Source of the DNA: Reclinomonas americana ATCC 50394
Lineage: Eukaryota; Jakobida; Jakobea; Jakobida
Length of the DNA stretch: 33,473 nucleotides
Direction: 5' to 3'
NCBI GenBank assembly: GCA_048213135.1
Contig: PS015773.1
Coordinates: forward strand, 1,588-35,060
Shown one piece after another: positions 1 through 10,014 of this stretch. The notes under the pieces are model-generated. The model made no database searches. It was not told the DNA's origin and worked only from the letters and a program-made list of their open reading frames with translations. A program made the position numbers and the translations under genes. Each line of letters begins with the position of its first letter. The stretch's first letter is position 1.

Positions 1-439
1 GAGGGAGCAGACGTACACCAACAGCCCATCGCGACAGTGCGCGCGCGTGCACACAATGTGCGAAAGAGAAAGTGAGATGCATGAAGTCGCAATCAACGAA
101 TTCGCACTCTCTCTCTTATCTCTTATGTTTGCGCGCGCGTGTTGTCGCGCTCCCCTCGCACTTGCCTGTGTGCCACGTGTGTTTGCGCGGTGCATTGCAG
201 TGGCACCTGCGCAACAACAACAACAACAACAACAACAACAAACACCAGTGCAAACAGTACCATCAAAGTGCGTCCTCAACTGTGTCTGTGTGTGTGTGTG
301 AGCGCACGTTGTCACGTGTTGTTGACACATGCGCCACAGTTCATTACTCAAACAGTGGTTGGCGGTGTCTGCGAGATCAGAACGAGGTGTGTCACACAAT
401 CACTCTTTACTCACTCACTTTCTCCCTCACTCACTGCAC
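1..439. other. 5' flank with simple repeats, no gene assigned
   Basis: This stretch holds a CAA/ACA trinucleotide run near 211-243, a GT run near 285-300 and short GC-rich alternations. Only low-complexity reading frames are seen. The pyrimidine-rich run ending in CAG just before 450 could be a splice acceptor, so the first visible exon of the TPR gene may not be its true first exon. Confidence 0.6.
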
Positions 440-2846
440 ATGTGGTCAGTGATGCGCAACCACAACTTGGCGCTGTTCCGCTTGCTGTCGACGCACGGAT
501 GTCTGTTGGACTCGCGATCGGCGACTCGACTGTCGCGAGTGGAGCACTATGCACAGGATGGCGACTGGGAGTCGGCGGTGCGCACCATCACCGACTGCAT
601 TCGCGATCGTAACGATGCGTGGTCGTTGTACGCACAGGTGTGTGTGAGGCTCTCCACGCCTCGTCACTCGGCTGTTCTCTCCCACTCACTCTGTGTGAGC
701 AGCGTGGTGTCTTGTATCGCTTGGCTGGCGACATGTCGATGAGCATTCGCGATGGGAAGCACGCGGTGCGTCTGTGTGCCGAGCCGACGGAGAGGGCGTT
801 GGCGTCGTGTGCGCTGGGCGAAACAGTTGCGTTGATTGGGAGGGGAGAGAGAGTGGCGCAGCGGCGCCATCTCACACGCATCGGTGCAGTACTTGGCCAG
901 CGGCGACGTGCAGCTGGCGCAGGAAGCGTTCACAAACTCCCTGAAGGACGATCCGGACTCGTGGTACGCGCTGACCGGGAGAGCAGAAGCGTACCTGGCA
1001 CAACAACTATTCAGTCAGGCGCTATTAGATCTCAACCGAGCGGCTGGTGGGGGGCACTACAACACATCAATCTCGTCTCCCACGTCTCACTCGTGGCACT
1101 CGCAGAGCTTGCTGGCGACGACGAAGAGAGCTGGCGCGTGCACGAACTACTTGGCCTGACGCACATGATGCTGGAGAGACCAATGGCGGCTGTGGATGCG
1201 CTGAATCGGTCGTTGGCACGCAATCCGGAGCACTTGGACGCGCGCAAGCTGCGTGGGTCGCTGTACGCGCGTCTCGGCCTCTTTTCTCTCGCCGTCAAGG
1301 ATCTCGATCTGGCGCTGGCCGTGGAGCCCGGCAATGTGGAGCTCATTCTGGCTCGCGGTCGGTGCGTGCACCTGCGTAATGGTTGACGGTGCAGTCCACG
1401 GCCTTCTCATTCGTCTTCGGTGTCATCGCGCAGTTCATATCTCGAGCTCGGGCAATACGAGGATGCGATTCGCGACTTTGAGAGTGTGGTGTTTCAGAAT
1501 CGCAGCAAGGGTTTGTGCATCACGCTGCTGCTCCACACTGCCCTTCAACTGTTTGACTCACTCTCTTTGTGTAGACACATCCGAAATCAGCGAACGCAAA
1601 ATACGACACCTGCAATATGCGTGCAACAATCTCGGCTACGCCTACGCCTGCCTCGGGGACTACGCACGCGCACTGGGCGTGCTGAACAAGTCCGTACAGT
1701 TGGATCCAAACGATGCCTCGGCGTACAGCAATCGCGCCTCGGTGCTCTTTGAGTCCGAGTCCTACGCCGGTATGTACACACACATAGACAAACACGCACT
1801 CAAGTATGGGCTTGCCAACTCACCACACGCCACTCCCGAACGCAGATAGTATTCCGGACTACGACCGCGCTCTGGAGCTCGACAACTCGCTGCACTTGGT
1901 GCGCCTGAACCGCGGCATCGCCCACATGATGACCGGCAACTACGTTGCCGCCGAACGTGACCTGTCTGCCGTGGCCGTGTCGCTGCCAGACAATGTCGAT
2001 GTGTACATTTCCCGCGGTACGATGTGGACGCTGACGCTGCGTGCACTGTCGGCGGAGAACGACCACTTTAGTGTGGCCGATGAAACACGCGACCTGGTCG
2101 GCAAGTCAGCCTCGCAGCCGCAGCAGAAACTGCTCCTGCTGGAGGCTGGTGATTCGCCATCATCATCATCATCGACGTCGTCAAGAGCTGCACACACGGC
2201 AGGTGGCACAGCGGCCACCACAGCCGCCGTGTTGGTGAATGCCGACCAGCCATCACCACAACAACAACAACAACACCAACCCGCACAATCCATACAGCAA
2301 CAACAACAACAACAACAGCAGGTGTCGGGCGTGGAGTCTGCCGTGGCGCCCAAGACGTACGCGCTGTACGAGCCGGGACCGGAGATGCACCCGGTGCGCA
2401 TCCGCACCATTCTGGAGGAGCTGGAGGAGCTCTTTAGGCGCAACAAATCGACCGACAAGCCGAACGAGGGTGACGTCGCAGCGTTGCCGTCATCGCCAGC
2501 ACCGTCCACTACACCGCCACCTCCCGCAGCCGAAGAGGAACAAGAAGAACCGGCGCGCCATCAGCCAGAAGTGATATACAATCGCTTCCTCAGCCGGCGC
2601 GAGTGCTTGCGGCGTGCTGTCGCCGACTTTGAGAAGGCGCTGCAATTGGATCCGTTCCGCGAGGAGCCCTACGATCATCTCATTACGTTGTGGCGCGAAG
2701 CCGGTCGCGACGACAAGGCGGCGCAGGTGCTGGCGCGCAAGGTTCGCGCCATGCTGCAGGCGCAAGCTTACGCACAACAGGAGCTGCAGCAGCTCCAACA
2801 GGAGGACGAGGAGGAGTGGCAGGCGAAGGGTAAGGCAGGCAGATGA
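440..2846 (+). CDS. TPR-repeat protein with poly-Q tracts
   Basis: Seven exons can be joined without frame breaks: 440-637, 703-825, 890-1046, 1106-1361, 1434-1510, 1575-1769 and 1846-2846, giving about 668 residues. The first two thirds is a chain of tetratricopeptide repeats, with the periodic pattern ALGETYLASGDVQLAQEAF, SYLELGQYEDAIRDFESV and NLGYAYACLGDYARAL, each about 34 residues. TPR arrays are helical scaffolds for protein-protein contacts; the partner is unknown. The last exon adds Ser/Thr-rich and polyglutamine linkers, then one more TPR-like segment and a Gln/Glu-rich tail. Its second intron (826-889) uses a GTTGCGT donor; the others use GTGTGT, GTGGGG, GTGCGT, GTTTGT and GTATGT after an exonic G. 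The start could be the ATG at 440 or 452, or an upstream exon could exist. It converges with the next gene, 70 bp away. Confidence 0.88.
2261..2318 (+). repeat. CAA/CAG repeat coding polyglutamine
   Basis: Two CAA-rich runs in the last exon of the TPR gene encode Gln tracts separated by a short His/Pro/Ser spacer. It is an in-frame coding microsatellite and so likely length-polymorphic. Confidence 0.85.
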
Positions 2847-2916
2847 GGTCGGCAGTCACTGTGTGAAGCGTGCACCACGTCGTGTCGAGTCATCTCCGAC
2901 AAGACTGTATATTTCA

Positions 2917-5000
2917 TTATGCGACCTCGACCACCGGCGACACCACGAGAGGCGCTAGCCTCTCGCTCCTCGACTTTTTCAGTGGTGGTGATGCGTCCGG
3001 TGCTGCAGCTGCACTTTCGATTGCGACAAGGGGGGCGGCAGCCGAAGGTAGAACGGGAGCGGATATGGGAGCAGCTATGGACACGGGGCTGGAGCGGCCG
3101 GACGCGGGCGCACTCGCGCTGCGCATCATCATGTGTGCTCCATCGGCAGCTGCGCGAGCGGCCGCCTCCGCAATCGCCGGGCAGCACATCATCTCTGACT
3201 GCACGTGCTGGTGCTGGTGTTGCTGGTGCGCGTGGACGCCCATGTTGGGTGGGGGGAAAGGGGAGAGCGAGGCTGCCCGTCGACGGCCACCTCTTCTCTT
3301 CTCCAGCTTCAATGCCGGCAACACCACCGTCTCCAGCATGTAGTAGCCCTGTTTCATTTGTTCGAGCAGCCGCCGCTCGGCAGAGGCGTCGGCACCAGTC
3401 GCTGCGGTGTACCAGGTGAGTTTTCGCAACGCAGAGGAAAGAGGAGAGGGCAGACCTTCGAGCGCGTCGATGTAAGCCTCTTGGTAGGCGCGCTTGTACT
3501 CGCGCAGCACATCGTTGGTGAGCGCACTCCACGGCAGCATCACCACAGAGTCGGTGATTACGGCGCGCGGCACCACACGGCGAATGGCCTCCTGGAACAC
3601 ACGATTGCTGAACTCGGGAGCCTTGTGACTCAATTCCACGGTCAGCGATACGTGCTCCTGTGATGCGCGTACGCGTCAGCATCCCTCCCCTCTCTCTCCC
3701 TCTCCCTCTCCGCCCTTCGCCAGCCCCCCACCTGCACGAGAAAGTCGGGGTGCTGCGGGCCGATCTGGCGAATCTGACGCTGCAGGTGGTGCGCAATCTC
3801 CTCGGGATTCTCTGCGCAATATCGGAAAAACTGCGTGGTGAGTGTTGTGCTGTGATGTGTGGAGGGAGGGGGCGGACGAGCCACTGCTCAGGCACCTGAG
3901 AGCCACGCCATCAGGCTGTCCTTGGTGCCGTCCGGACACTGGCTCAGCATCGCATCGCACCGCTGCATCAACTCCATCTCCTCGTCGGTGAAACTCACTG
4001 GAGACACATGCATAATACGGCGTCACAAATCACTGGCATGCATGCACGATTGCAGGCATGCAACTGGCAATTGCACCTGGCTTCACTGGCGATGGCGGCC
4101 GCAGCAACCGCGTGATGCTGGCCACAATGTTTGCCACGGTTTCCTCCTCGGCTGCGCATGGATTGAAGTGAGTTCGCTGCAGTCGAGAATAAGTTTGCCC
4201 CATACATGGAGATTCCCTTTGTCTCACCGTCGCCAACGCCCGTGTACCTGGCATCCACCACTTCACCCTCTCTGCGTACGAGTGAGACCAAGAGAGCACC
4301 AGCGTTGCGTGTGCTCGCTTCACGACTGCCTCACCTGGTCGTGAGGCGAATAGAGACACCTCGCCTATCGGGAAGCACCACAGCTGCAGCACCCACAATG
4401 CCTGCAAACACAGCACACAAGCGTACACAGAAGGATATGTTCGCTTATTGAAGCAGCAGCAGCACGAAGAGCGAACAAATGGTGTTGCCCAATCACCACG
4501 AAAGAGAGAGAGAGAGAGAGAGGAGGGAGGAGAGAGGAAGGGAGAGAGGCATACGCTCTCACCTACAAATGTGCGCTGCTTGAGGCGCCAACAGGCTGCC
4601 AGTTGTCGCCTTTCGCATGTTCCATCCACACGAATCTTGTACGTTACCAACACAGTGCTGTGCAGGCACACATGCACGCACACACAACAGCAGAGAGGGC
4701 AGAGAGAGAGAGAGGAGAATGAGCGCGAGAGAGAGACACTCTGAAAATCGCATCTCCAATCTGACACTGCGCACTTGCAGGCAGCCGCGAGGCCACACGT
4801 GGCCAGCGCCAGCATAAAGTCAGCACCTGGGCGTGTGTGCACAACCACAGAGAACTGCACATTGACAAAGAGAGAGAGAATGAGTGAGCGAGAGACAGAA
4901 AGAGAAAGTTTCCACATTCGTCACTCCAATCACGCGCGCGCACCTTTACGTGCACCGAATCCTCCTCGTCGAGTGAGAACGAGGCGTGAGAGGCACCCAT
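2917..5000 (-). CDS. Unrecognised multi-exon protein of about 434 residues
   Basis: Ten exons were inferred on the minus strand: 5000-4944, 4854-4775, 4657-4563, 4401-4335, 4271-4228, 4151-4077, 3997-3896, 3830-3732, 3657-3456 and 3401-2917. I do not recognise the family. The N-terminus MGASHASF fits a weak N-myristoylation pattern. A compact alpha/beta-looking half follows (motifs DFMLALATCGLAAAC, TYKIRVDGTC, GIVGAAAVVLPDRRGVSIRL), then a helical part (FTDEEMELMQRCDAML, AENPEEIAHHLQRQI) and a low-complexity Ala/Ser/Pro/His tail ending in KKSRSERL. All phases match except at the 3896/3830 junction, where the frames differ by one base beside a run of five A (3826-3830). The 54-bp intron at 3402-3455 is itself in frame, so it may be retained. 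Exon edges are moderately sure; the function is unknown. Confidence 0.7.
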
Positions 5001-5385
5001 GTGTGTGTGTGATCGCTTCACACAATAACAACAACAGAAGAGGGCGAGCAAAATTACTCCTCGAATCCACTCCGTCGCCGATCGGAGAGCAAGGAAGCGA
5101 GCATCCCGCGCGCGTCCGGATTCGAATCACTAAGACACACACTCCGCAGCAGCGAACACCACTCTCTTGCACACACAGTTCCGTCACCAAATCTGTGTAC
5201 ACTGCCGGGCGAGCCGAGACTCGTTCTTTCTCAAAGTCGTCGAAGGAGAATGGGGGAAGAACAAGCGACGAGCGACCGGCAAAAAAAATATGTAGGGAAA
5301 AAGAGAGAAAGCCGCCGGGGAGGGAGGGGGAGGGAGAACAAAAAAGAGTCTGCGTGAGTTGTTGTGTTTGTTTTTCTTCGTGTTG
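5001..5385. other. Intergenic region between the unknown gene and ARL3
   Basis: This 385-bp region lies upstream of the minus-strand gene starting at 5000 and downstream of the ARL3 stop at 5386. It should hold the promoter of the former and the 3' UTR of the latter. A purine-rich stretch (5245-5345) and short CAA repeats are seen, with no convincing coding exon or RNA gene. Confidence 0.6.
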
Positions 5386-5997
5386 TCACTTGCGGATCGT
5401 GTCGACGAGCCATGCCATGGCCTCCTCCAGACCCTCGCCAGTCTCGGCTGAGCATGGCTGGATGGCCCACTTGCGGCCGCGGAGACCACTCAGGTTGAGT
5501 GTTTCCGAGATCTGCCATGCCATGCCGTGGTGTGAGCATCGACAACAACAACAACAACGACGAAGTGAGCAACGAGAGACCTCATCAGGTGGCAACGCAG
5601 TGACCAGATCCTGCTTGTTGGCCAACACCAGCAACGGCACTGCAGCCATTTGCTCCTCCTCCAGAATGAGCGCCAGCTCAATGCTGGTCTCCTCGAGGCG
5701 GCGACGATCGGCGCTGTCAATCACGTACACCAGTGCGTCAGTGTTCTCGTAATAGTTGCGCCAGTACGGGCGAATCGATCGCTGGCCTCCAATGTCCCAC
5801 ACGTTCAGCTTGAAGCCGTCTTGCACCAGACTCTGCGCACGAATCGTCGTCAGAGAGGAGAGGGGCAAAGAGAGAGAAGGAAGAGAGAAGGAGAAAGGGA
5901 GTGCTCTGATCGACTTGTTCACTGCTGCTCTCACGTCTATCCCATTTCTCTGTATCCACGCGTGCGTGCGTGCATGCATGCGTGCGTGCGTGCGTGC

Positions 5998-6036
<39 letters not shown>

Positions 6037-6828
6037 AGTCTACTGATTGACTTGTTCACTGCTGCTCTCCTATCGCTTCTTCTCTTCCTGTCTTTCTTTC
6101 TCATTCTCTCTCATCTCTCTCTCTGTGTGTGTGCCTATATGTTGATCGACTTGTTCACTGCTGCTCTCCTGTCTCTTCTCATCTCTTCCTGTCTTTCTTT
6201 CTCATTCTTTCTCATCTCTCTCTCTCTCTCTCTCTTTCTGTGTGTGTGTGTACCTTGATGTTGAATCCTTGAGTGGGGGTAATGTGTGTGGGATCCTCAT
6301 CGGCCAGCTTCTTGAGGCACGATGTCTTGCCGGCATTGTCGAGACCGAGAATCAAGATGCGAGCTTCTTGCTCGCTCTTCTTCAGCTTGCGCAGCAATGA
6401 CAACAGACCCTGAGAGAGAGAGAGAAGGAGAGTGCCAAAGATAAGTCGGTCATGTCGCACACGCGCACGCGCTCACACTTGAGCGTGCTTGTCTCTTGTG
6501 TGTGTGCGTGTGTGCGTGAGAGAGATGCATGTGTGAATGTGTGTGGAGGTGCACAGAGACAACACGTGCAATTTGAGTTCATGCGCGCAAGTGTGTGCAT
6601 CTCTCTCTGTTTCCACGTACGCATGCACAACAGTGTGTGTGCGTCTATGCGCGTGTGTGTATGAGAGAGAGAGAAGAGAGCAGTGACAAGAGCGTGTCCG
6701 ATGGTGGCCATTCTCACACGCACACACACGCAAAAGCACATGCACAGCTGCCGCCTTTCTCTCTCTCTGTCGCACACGCACACACTCTCTTGCACACACA
6801 CATACACACGACACGCGCAACTCACCAT
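5386..6828 (-). CDS. ARL3: ARL3-type small GTPase
   Basis: The exons are ATG alone (6828-6826), then 6409-6254, 5832-5581 and 5511-5386, for 178 residues against about 182 in animal ARL3. All G motifs are present: GLDNAGKT (P-loop), TPTQGFN (switch I), WDIGGQ (switch II), NKQD and CSA. The N-terminus [16 protein letters not shown] and the segment [20 protein letters not shown] are characteristic of ARL3 rather than ARL2 or ARF. In known systems ARL3-GTP releases lipidated cargo from carriers inside cilia and is activated by ARL13B. The first intron cuts immediately after the start codon, so the coding part of exon 1 is only ATG. Introns 1 and 2 are long (about 420 bp) and full of GT and CT repeats. 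The gene is divergent from a BART-domain gene. Confidence 0.96.
5906..6170. repeat. Intronic repeats: three copies of a 20-bp core plus GT and CT tracts
   Basis: Inside ARL3 intron 2 the core GACTTGTTCACTGCTGCTCT occurs near 5913, 6049 and 6148. The last two copies sit in larger near-duplicate blocks that also share a CTGTCTTTCTTTCTCATTCT segment. A (GTGC)n/(GT)n tract lies at about 5962-6036. This looks like local tandem duplication within an intron. Confidence 0.8.
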
Positions 6829-6921
6829 CGCTAACAATCTATATCCAACGGTTTACAAGCCCCGTCGATCGGAGTGGAGTGGTGGAAAACACACACATTT
6901 GCACTCTCTTTGCATACGCGC
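6829..6921. promoter_or_regulatory. Shared 93-bp divergent promoter region of ARL3 and the BART gene
   Basis: Only 93 bp separates the ATG of ARL3 (minus) from the ATG of the BART-domain gene (plus). This segment must therefore contain both 5' UTRs and probably both core promoters. No specific factor site was assigned. Confidence 0.45.
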
Positions 6922-7634
6922 ATGACTGAGGAGTTGTTTGAGAAGCTCGCCGTCTTCTTCTTCGACGATGACATCACGTTGCGTAGCAAAGATGGAAAAA
7001 AGGAAGAAAAATCGATTGGTTTGCGCGCGCGCTCACACTTTCTGTCTCTCTCACTCTCACACAGAGGCGCCTTTGAGTCATTCAAGGCAAAGCACGCAGA
7101 GGCGTTTGTTGGAGTTGCGTGTGTGTGTGTGAGTGCGCGCGCGCGCAAGTTGACTCCTCTCTCTCACGTGCATGTTGTTGCGCAGGCGGATTTGACTGGC
7201 GAGCAGAAGCTTGAGTTGCGCACTCTCTGCCTCCATCTCCTCTCTGTGTTATCACTCACATGTGCGTCTCTGCGCGTGCAAAGATGGACGGGCATTTACA
7301 AGGAATTCCAAGAAATGGTTTCGACTCTCAATCATTCACTCGCTCACTCGCTCGCGCGCGGAAAAACACTCATTGTTTGTGTGACACAGTACCAAGCCAA
7401 GCTGGTGGACTTCCTCACACAGGAGAACATTAGCGAGGAGCAGTTTGCGGAGCTGTGTGCCAGTGTTGCGTTCTTACCATTCGATATCATGTTGTTCATG
7501 ATGTGCTGGCTGCTCAGTGTCGTCACACGGTACGTGCGTAGGTACCAGAAGACTCGGATAACGGGCAGATTGTGCAGCTGCTGCTGGCCACCGCCGACTA
7601 CGATGTCTTTTTGCAACTGATGACCACCGACTGA
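6922..7634 (+). CDS. BART-domain protein (ARL2BP/CFAP36-like), probable ARL3 partner
   Basis: Six small exons (6922-6977, 7065-7113, 7186-7214, 7284-7317, 7390-7464, 7542-7634) total 336 nt, giving 111 residues. The product is essentially one BART domain: FFFDDD, then GAFESFKAKHAEAF, then the KLEWTGIYKEFQEM signature, ISEEQFAELCAS and a C-terminal DYDVFLQLM. The ISEEQF segment most resembles CFAP36/BARTL1. BART domains bind GTP-loaded ARL2/ARL3, and here the gene lies head-to-head with ARL3, supporting a shared ciliary or trafficking role. Four of its five introns have GTTGCG donors (6978, 7114, 7215, 7465). Exons 3 and 4 are only 29 and 34 nt. Animal family members are longer, with extra C-terminal sequence missing here. 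Domain call firm; orthology not. Confidence 0.85.
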
Positions 7635-7819
7635 TGCGTGGACGGAAGAGAAAGGAGTGTTGAGGGTTGTTTTTGACGCTCCAGCGGCAGTGAATGCACG
7701 CTGCGCCACTGTAACACAACAACAACGACAGGTACATTGGGGGATTTTTTCTTTCGAGCGCTGCCAGCCGCCCGAAGCAGCAGCAGCAGCAACAACAACA
7801 ACACCGGTAACGAAAACAC

Positions 7820-8983
7820 TCACTGGTCATTGACCAGCTCGACGGAGAGCAGACCCTGTGGCTTGTACGGGTATGGGAGCTTGCCGCCCGTGTTCTGGTG
7901 CATGGTCACGCCGAGATTGATCAGGATCTGCCACACCTTCTTGATGTCGTCGGGGTGTCCGTGAATGCAGCCGTGCGAGTTGGGCTGCGCGCACGCGCAC
8001 ACAGTGAGCAGCGATCACAGAAAACGGAAGAGTGCACGGGCGTGGCGTACCATGGGCATCGAGGGATTCCAGTTGGCCCACTCGCCCGTGTGCAGCAGAA
8101 TGCCGTCGCGAATGTCAGAGATCACAATGGCAGCGTTGCCCTTCAGGCCCTGCACGGCGCGATTGATGGGGTACGGGCCGTAGGAGACTGGATCGGGTTC
8201 GGGAGAGTTCAAGTCAAACGACGACAGGCCAGTGGGCGTCGAGCCATCACCAGCAAACTGCGCACAAGTGATGAGTTCGTCGTGCCAGACGCTCATCCAC
8301 ACAATCATGCTCGCAGTACCTGATTGAGCGCATCGCCGTCCTTGTCGTTCTGCCCATGCGTGCGCACAATGAACTGGTGCAGAATGTTCATCTGCGAGTC
8401 ATACAGCGTCGCCACCGTCTCCACCGACCGGTTGTGGAACACCGGCACGTGTACCTTGTACAGGTAGCCAGGCAGAATGGTACCATCGTCCACGTACCCG
8501 TCATCCATGTGCAAATCGAGGAGCTTTTGCGCCGTGTAGCACTCAAACACGCCCGTCACCTGCAAGCCGTTTCCAATCTGGAACTGACGCACCGCAGTCT
8601 ACAGGTAGGCATGAGTGAGCAGGAGAGAGAGTGTGTGCTGAGCGAGTGAGTGAGAGACCTCGGTGATTGTGTCATACTGCGAGGTGACATTGAGCGGAGG
8701 CGACATGGACTGCACAAACGGCGAGCGCAGCAACAGGTTCTGCGCAATGGTGACGTCATCACCGTGCAGTGGGAGCGGGAAGGTAAAGGTCAACGCGCGG
8801 AAAAACGGCGGTGGAAACACCGGCGTCGCACTCGCACAATCCGTCTTCTGTGTGCGCGTGTGTGTGTGAGTGGTCATGACACGCGCTCGCTCTTAGTGTG
8901 TGTGTAGTGGTGCGCGCAACAGCGGTGACGGTGTGTGCCAACACAGCGCACACAAGCAGCGCGAGAAGCACTGCGCTTTTCAT
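7820..8983 (-). CDS. Secreted L,D-transpeptidase-like protein (PG-binding domain + YkuD domain)
   Basis: Five exons (8983-8921, 8847-8659, 8598-8320, 8257-8051, 7984-7820) give 300 residues. A signal peptide (MKSAVLLALLVCAVLAHTVTA) occupies exon 1. Residues of about 40-115 match a peptidoglycan-binding type-1 fold (GDDVTIAQNLLL ... ETAVRQFQIGNGLQVTG ... TAQKLL). The rest is a YkuD catalytic domain: GSTPTG, then ILLHTGEW with His about 233, then NSHGCIHGHPDD with nucleophile Cys about 252, the H-x(18)-SHGC arrangement of L,D-transpeptidases. In bacteria these form 3-3 peptidoglycan cross-links or attach proteins to the wall. A eukaryote without murein might act on prey walls, which is my inference. 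Four spliceosomal introns, one with the GTTGCG donor typical of this genome, argue against bacterial contamination and for old gene transfer. Confidence 0.9.
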
Positions 8984-9174
8984 TGTGGTGATATGACGTG
9001 AGAAAGTGATTGTCAGACGCGGACTGCGCGACGTTGCAGCAAAACTATATCATTGTTGTTTATCATCGTGTCTATGAACGAACATGTGTGTGTGTGTGAG
9101 CGGGGGAGGAGTGAGCGAGGGACAGGTGCGTGTAGAAAAGCGCGGCCATTTCCGACGCTCATCGCGCGCGACGC

Positions 9175-9561
9175 TCAAGGATCCATGTAGGCGCCGAGCC
9201 CGACGACCCTGCACAACGCGCGTCCCACTATACATAGTGTCAGCGCGCACGCGCGCACTTTGCACACACCAGTCACGTAACATTTGCGACCGAGCATCCC
9301 GCCCAATCGTCTCCAGATCCACGACGTTCCGCGCAACGCCTTTCGCACCTTCCGCGCGGCCTCCTCTGTGCGCAACCGCTCTGCCTTGCTGTCCTCGTCC
9401 TCGCTGCTGCTGCTCGCCTCGAAGTAGTCGTCGGGAATGTCATCGACTGTCGGCTTGATGCGTGCTGGTGAGTGGTGCGAGGGCGGTGGTGAGCGTGGTG
9501 AGCGCGGGGACACGCGTCGTGGTGAGCGCGAGCGCTGGCGAGGCCGCGATCGCCGCTTCAT
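9175..9561 (-). CDS. Small RS-rich protein, unrecognised
   Basis: Two exons, 9561-9338 and 9208-9175, joined across a GTTGCGC donor, give 85 residues with matching phase. The N-terminus is Arg/Ser-rich (MKRRSRPRQRSRSPRR), like splicing-associated proteins. An acidic Ser/Glu/Asp segment after IPDDYFE and a charged helix (ERLRTEEAARKVRKA) follow, ending GLGAYMDP. The unspliced frame is also open and ends at the same stop, so intron retention would give a 128-residue form. The start codon lies 45 bp from that of the divergent plus-strand gene. No family was recognised. Confidence 0.5.
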   Translation of the reverse strand: MKRRSRPRQRSRSPRRVSPRSPRSPPPSHHSPARIKPTVDDIPDDYFEASSSSEDEDSKAERLRTEEAARKVRKALRGTSWIWRRLGGMLGRKCYVTGVCKVRACALTLCIVGRALCRVVGLGAYMDP

Positions 9562-9606
9562 GCTAGGCGAAGAAAGAAGGATCTGCAGGACACGGAGTCT
9601 CCGTCA
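9562..9606. promoter_or_regulatory. 45-bp divergent intergenic segment
   Basis: The two predicted start codons of the RS-rich gene (minus) and the small membrane protein gene (plus) are 45 bp apart. If both are real, they share this promoter region and their 5' UTRs are extremely short or overlapping. Confidence 0.3.
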
Positions 9607-10014
9607 ATGCCTGTTGTGGTGCGCTCGACACCGCCGTCGGTGGCGGTAACGTCGCGTGCAGGTGCGCTGCTGTCGCTGGCGTGGCAGACGCTGCGATCGC
9701 GGCACTTTGTGGTGACGTCGGTGCTGGCGACGTGTTATGCGCTGGTCGTGCGCGCGCGGGAGACCGCGGCAGGGAGGCGAGCTGCTCCTCGTGAAGGCGT
9801 GCTGGTGTCTTCGTGGAGAGATAAGCCTGTGTCGGTGTCGCGGTGGTGGCGGCGATGGTGGTTGTCGCGGAGCGAGGAAAAGGATGATCGGGAGGAGAAT
9901 GCGGTGCAGTGGGCACAGCGAGTGCGTTCGTTGCGTGAAGGTGTGCAGGCGCAGTCGTCGCGCATGGTGTTGCCTCCACCACCAGTGGCGATCCCACGAC
10001 GCGCGCTGAGATGA
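9607..10014 (+). CDS. Putative small membrane protein, single exon
   Basis: An intronless frame of 135 residues. One hydrophobic segment (about residues 28-48, ending VVTSVLATCYALVV) could span a membrane. A Trp/Arg-rich stretch (SRWWRRWWLSR), a charged helix (EEKDDREENAVQWAQRVRSL) and a proline-rich tail follow. I recognise no family. The antisense frame is longer but is Ala/Pro/Thr low complexity, so this one is preferred. The lack of introns sets it apart from its neighbours and keeps confidence modest. Confidence 0.4.
   Translation: MPVVVRSTPPSVAVTSRAGALLSLAWQTLRSRHFVVTSVLATCYALVVRARETAAGRRAAPREGVLVSSWRDKPVSVSRWWRRWWLSRSEEKDDREENAVQWAQRVRSLREGVQAQSSRMVLPPPPVAIPRRALR

Noticed and set aside
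2768-3895. 375-residue minus-strand frame overlapping the unknown gene
   Set aside because: Arg/Ser-rich shadow of the frame with coherent coding sense; it also ignores well-formed introns.
7820-8983. Bacterial contamination as the source of the L,D-transpeptidase gene
   Set aside because: The gene has four phase-consistent spliceosomal introns, one with the local GTTGCG donor, and sits between eukaryotic genes.
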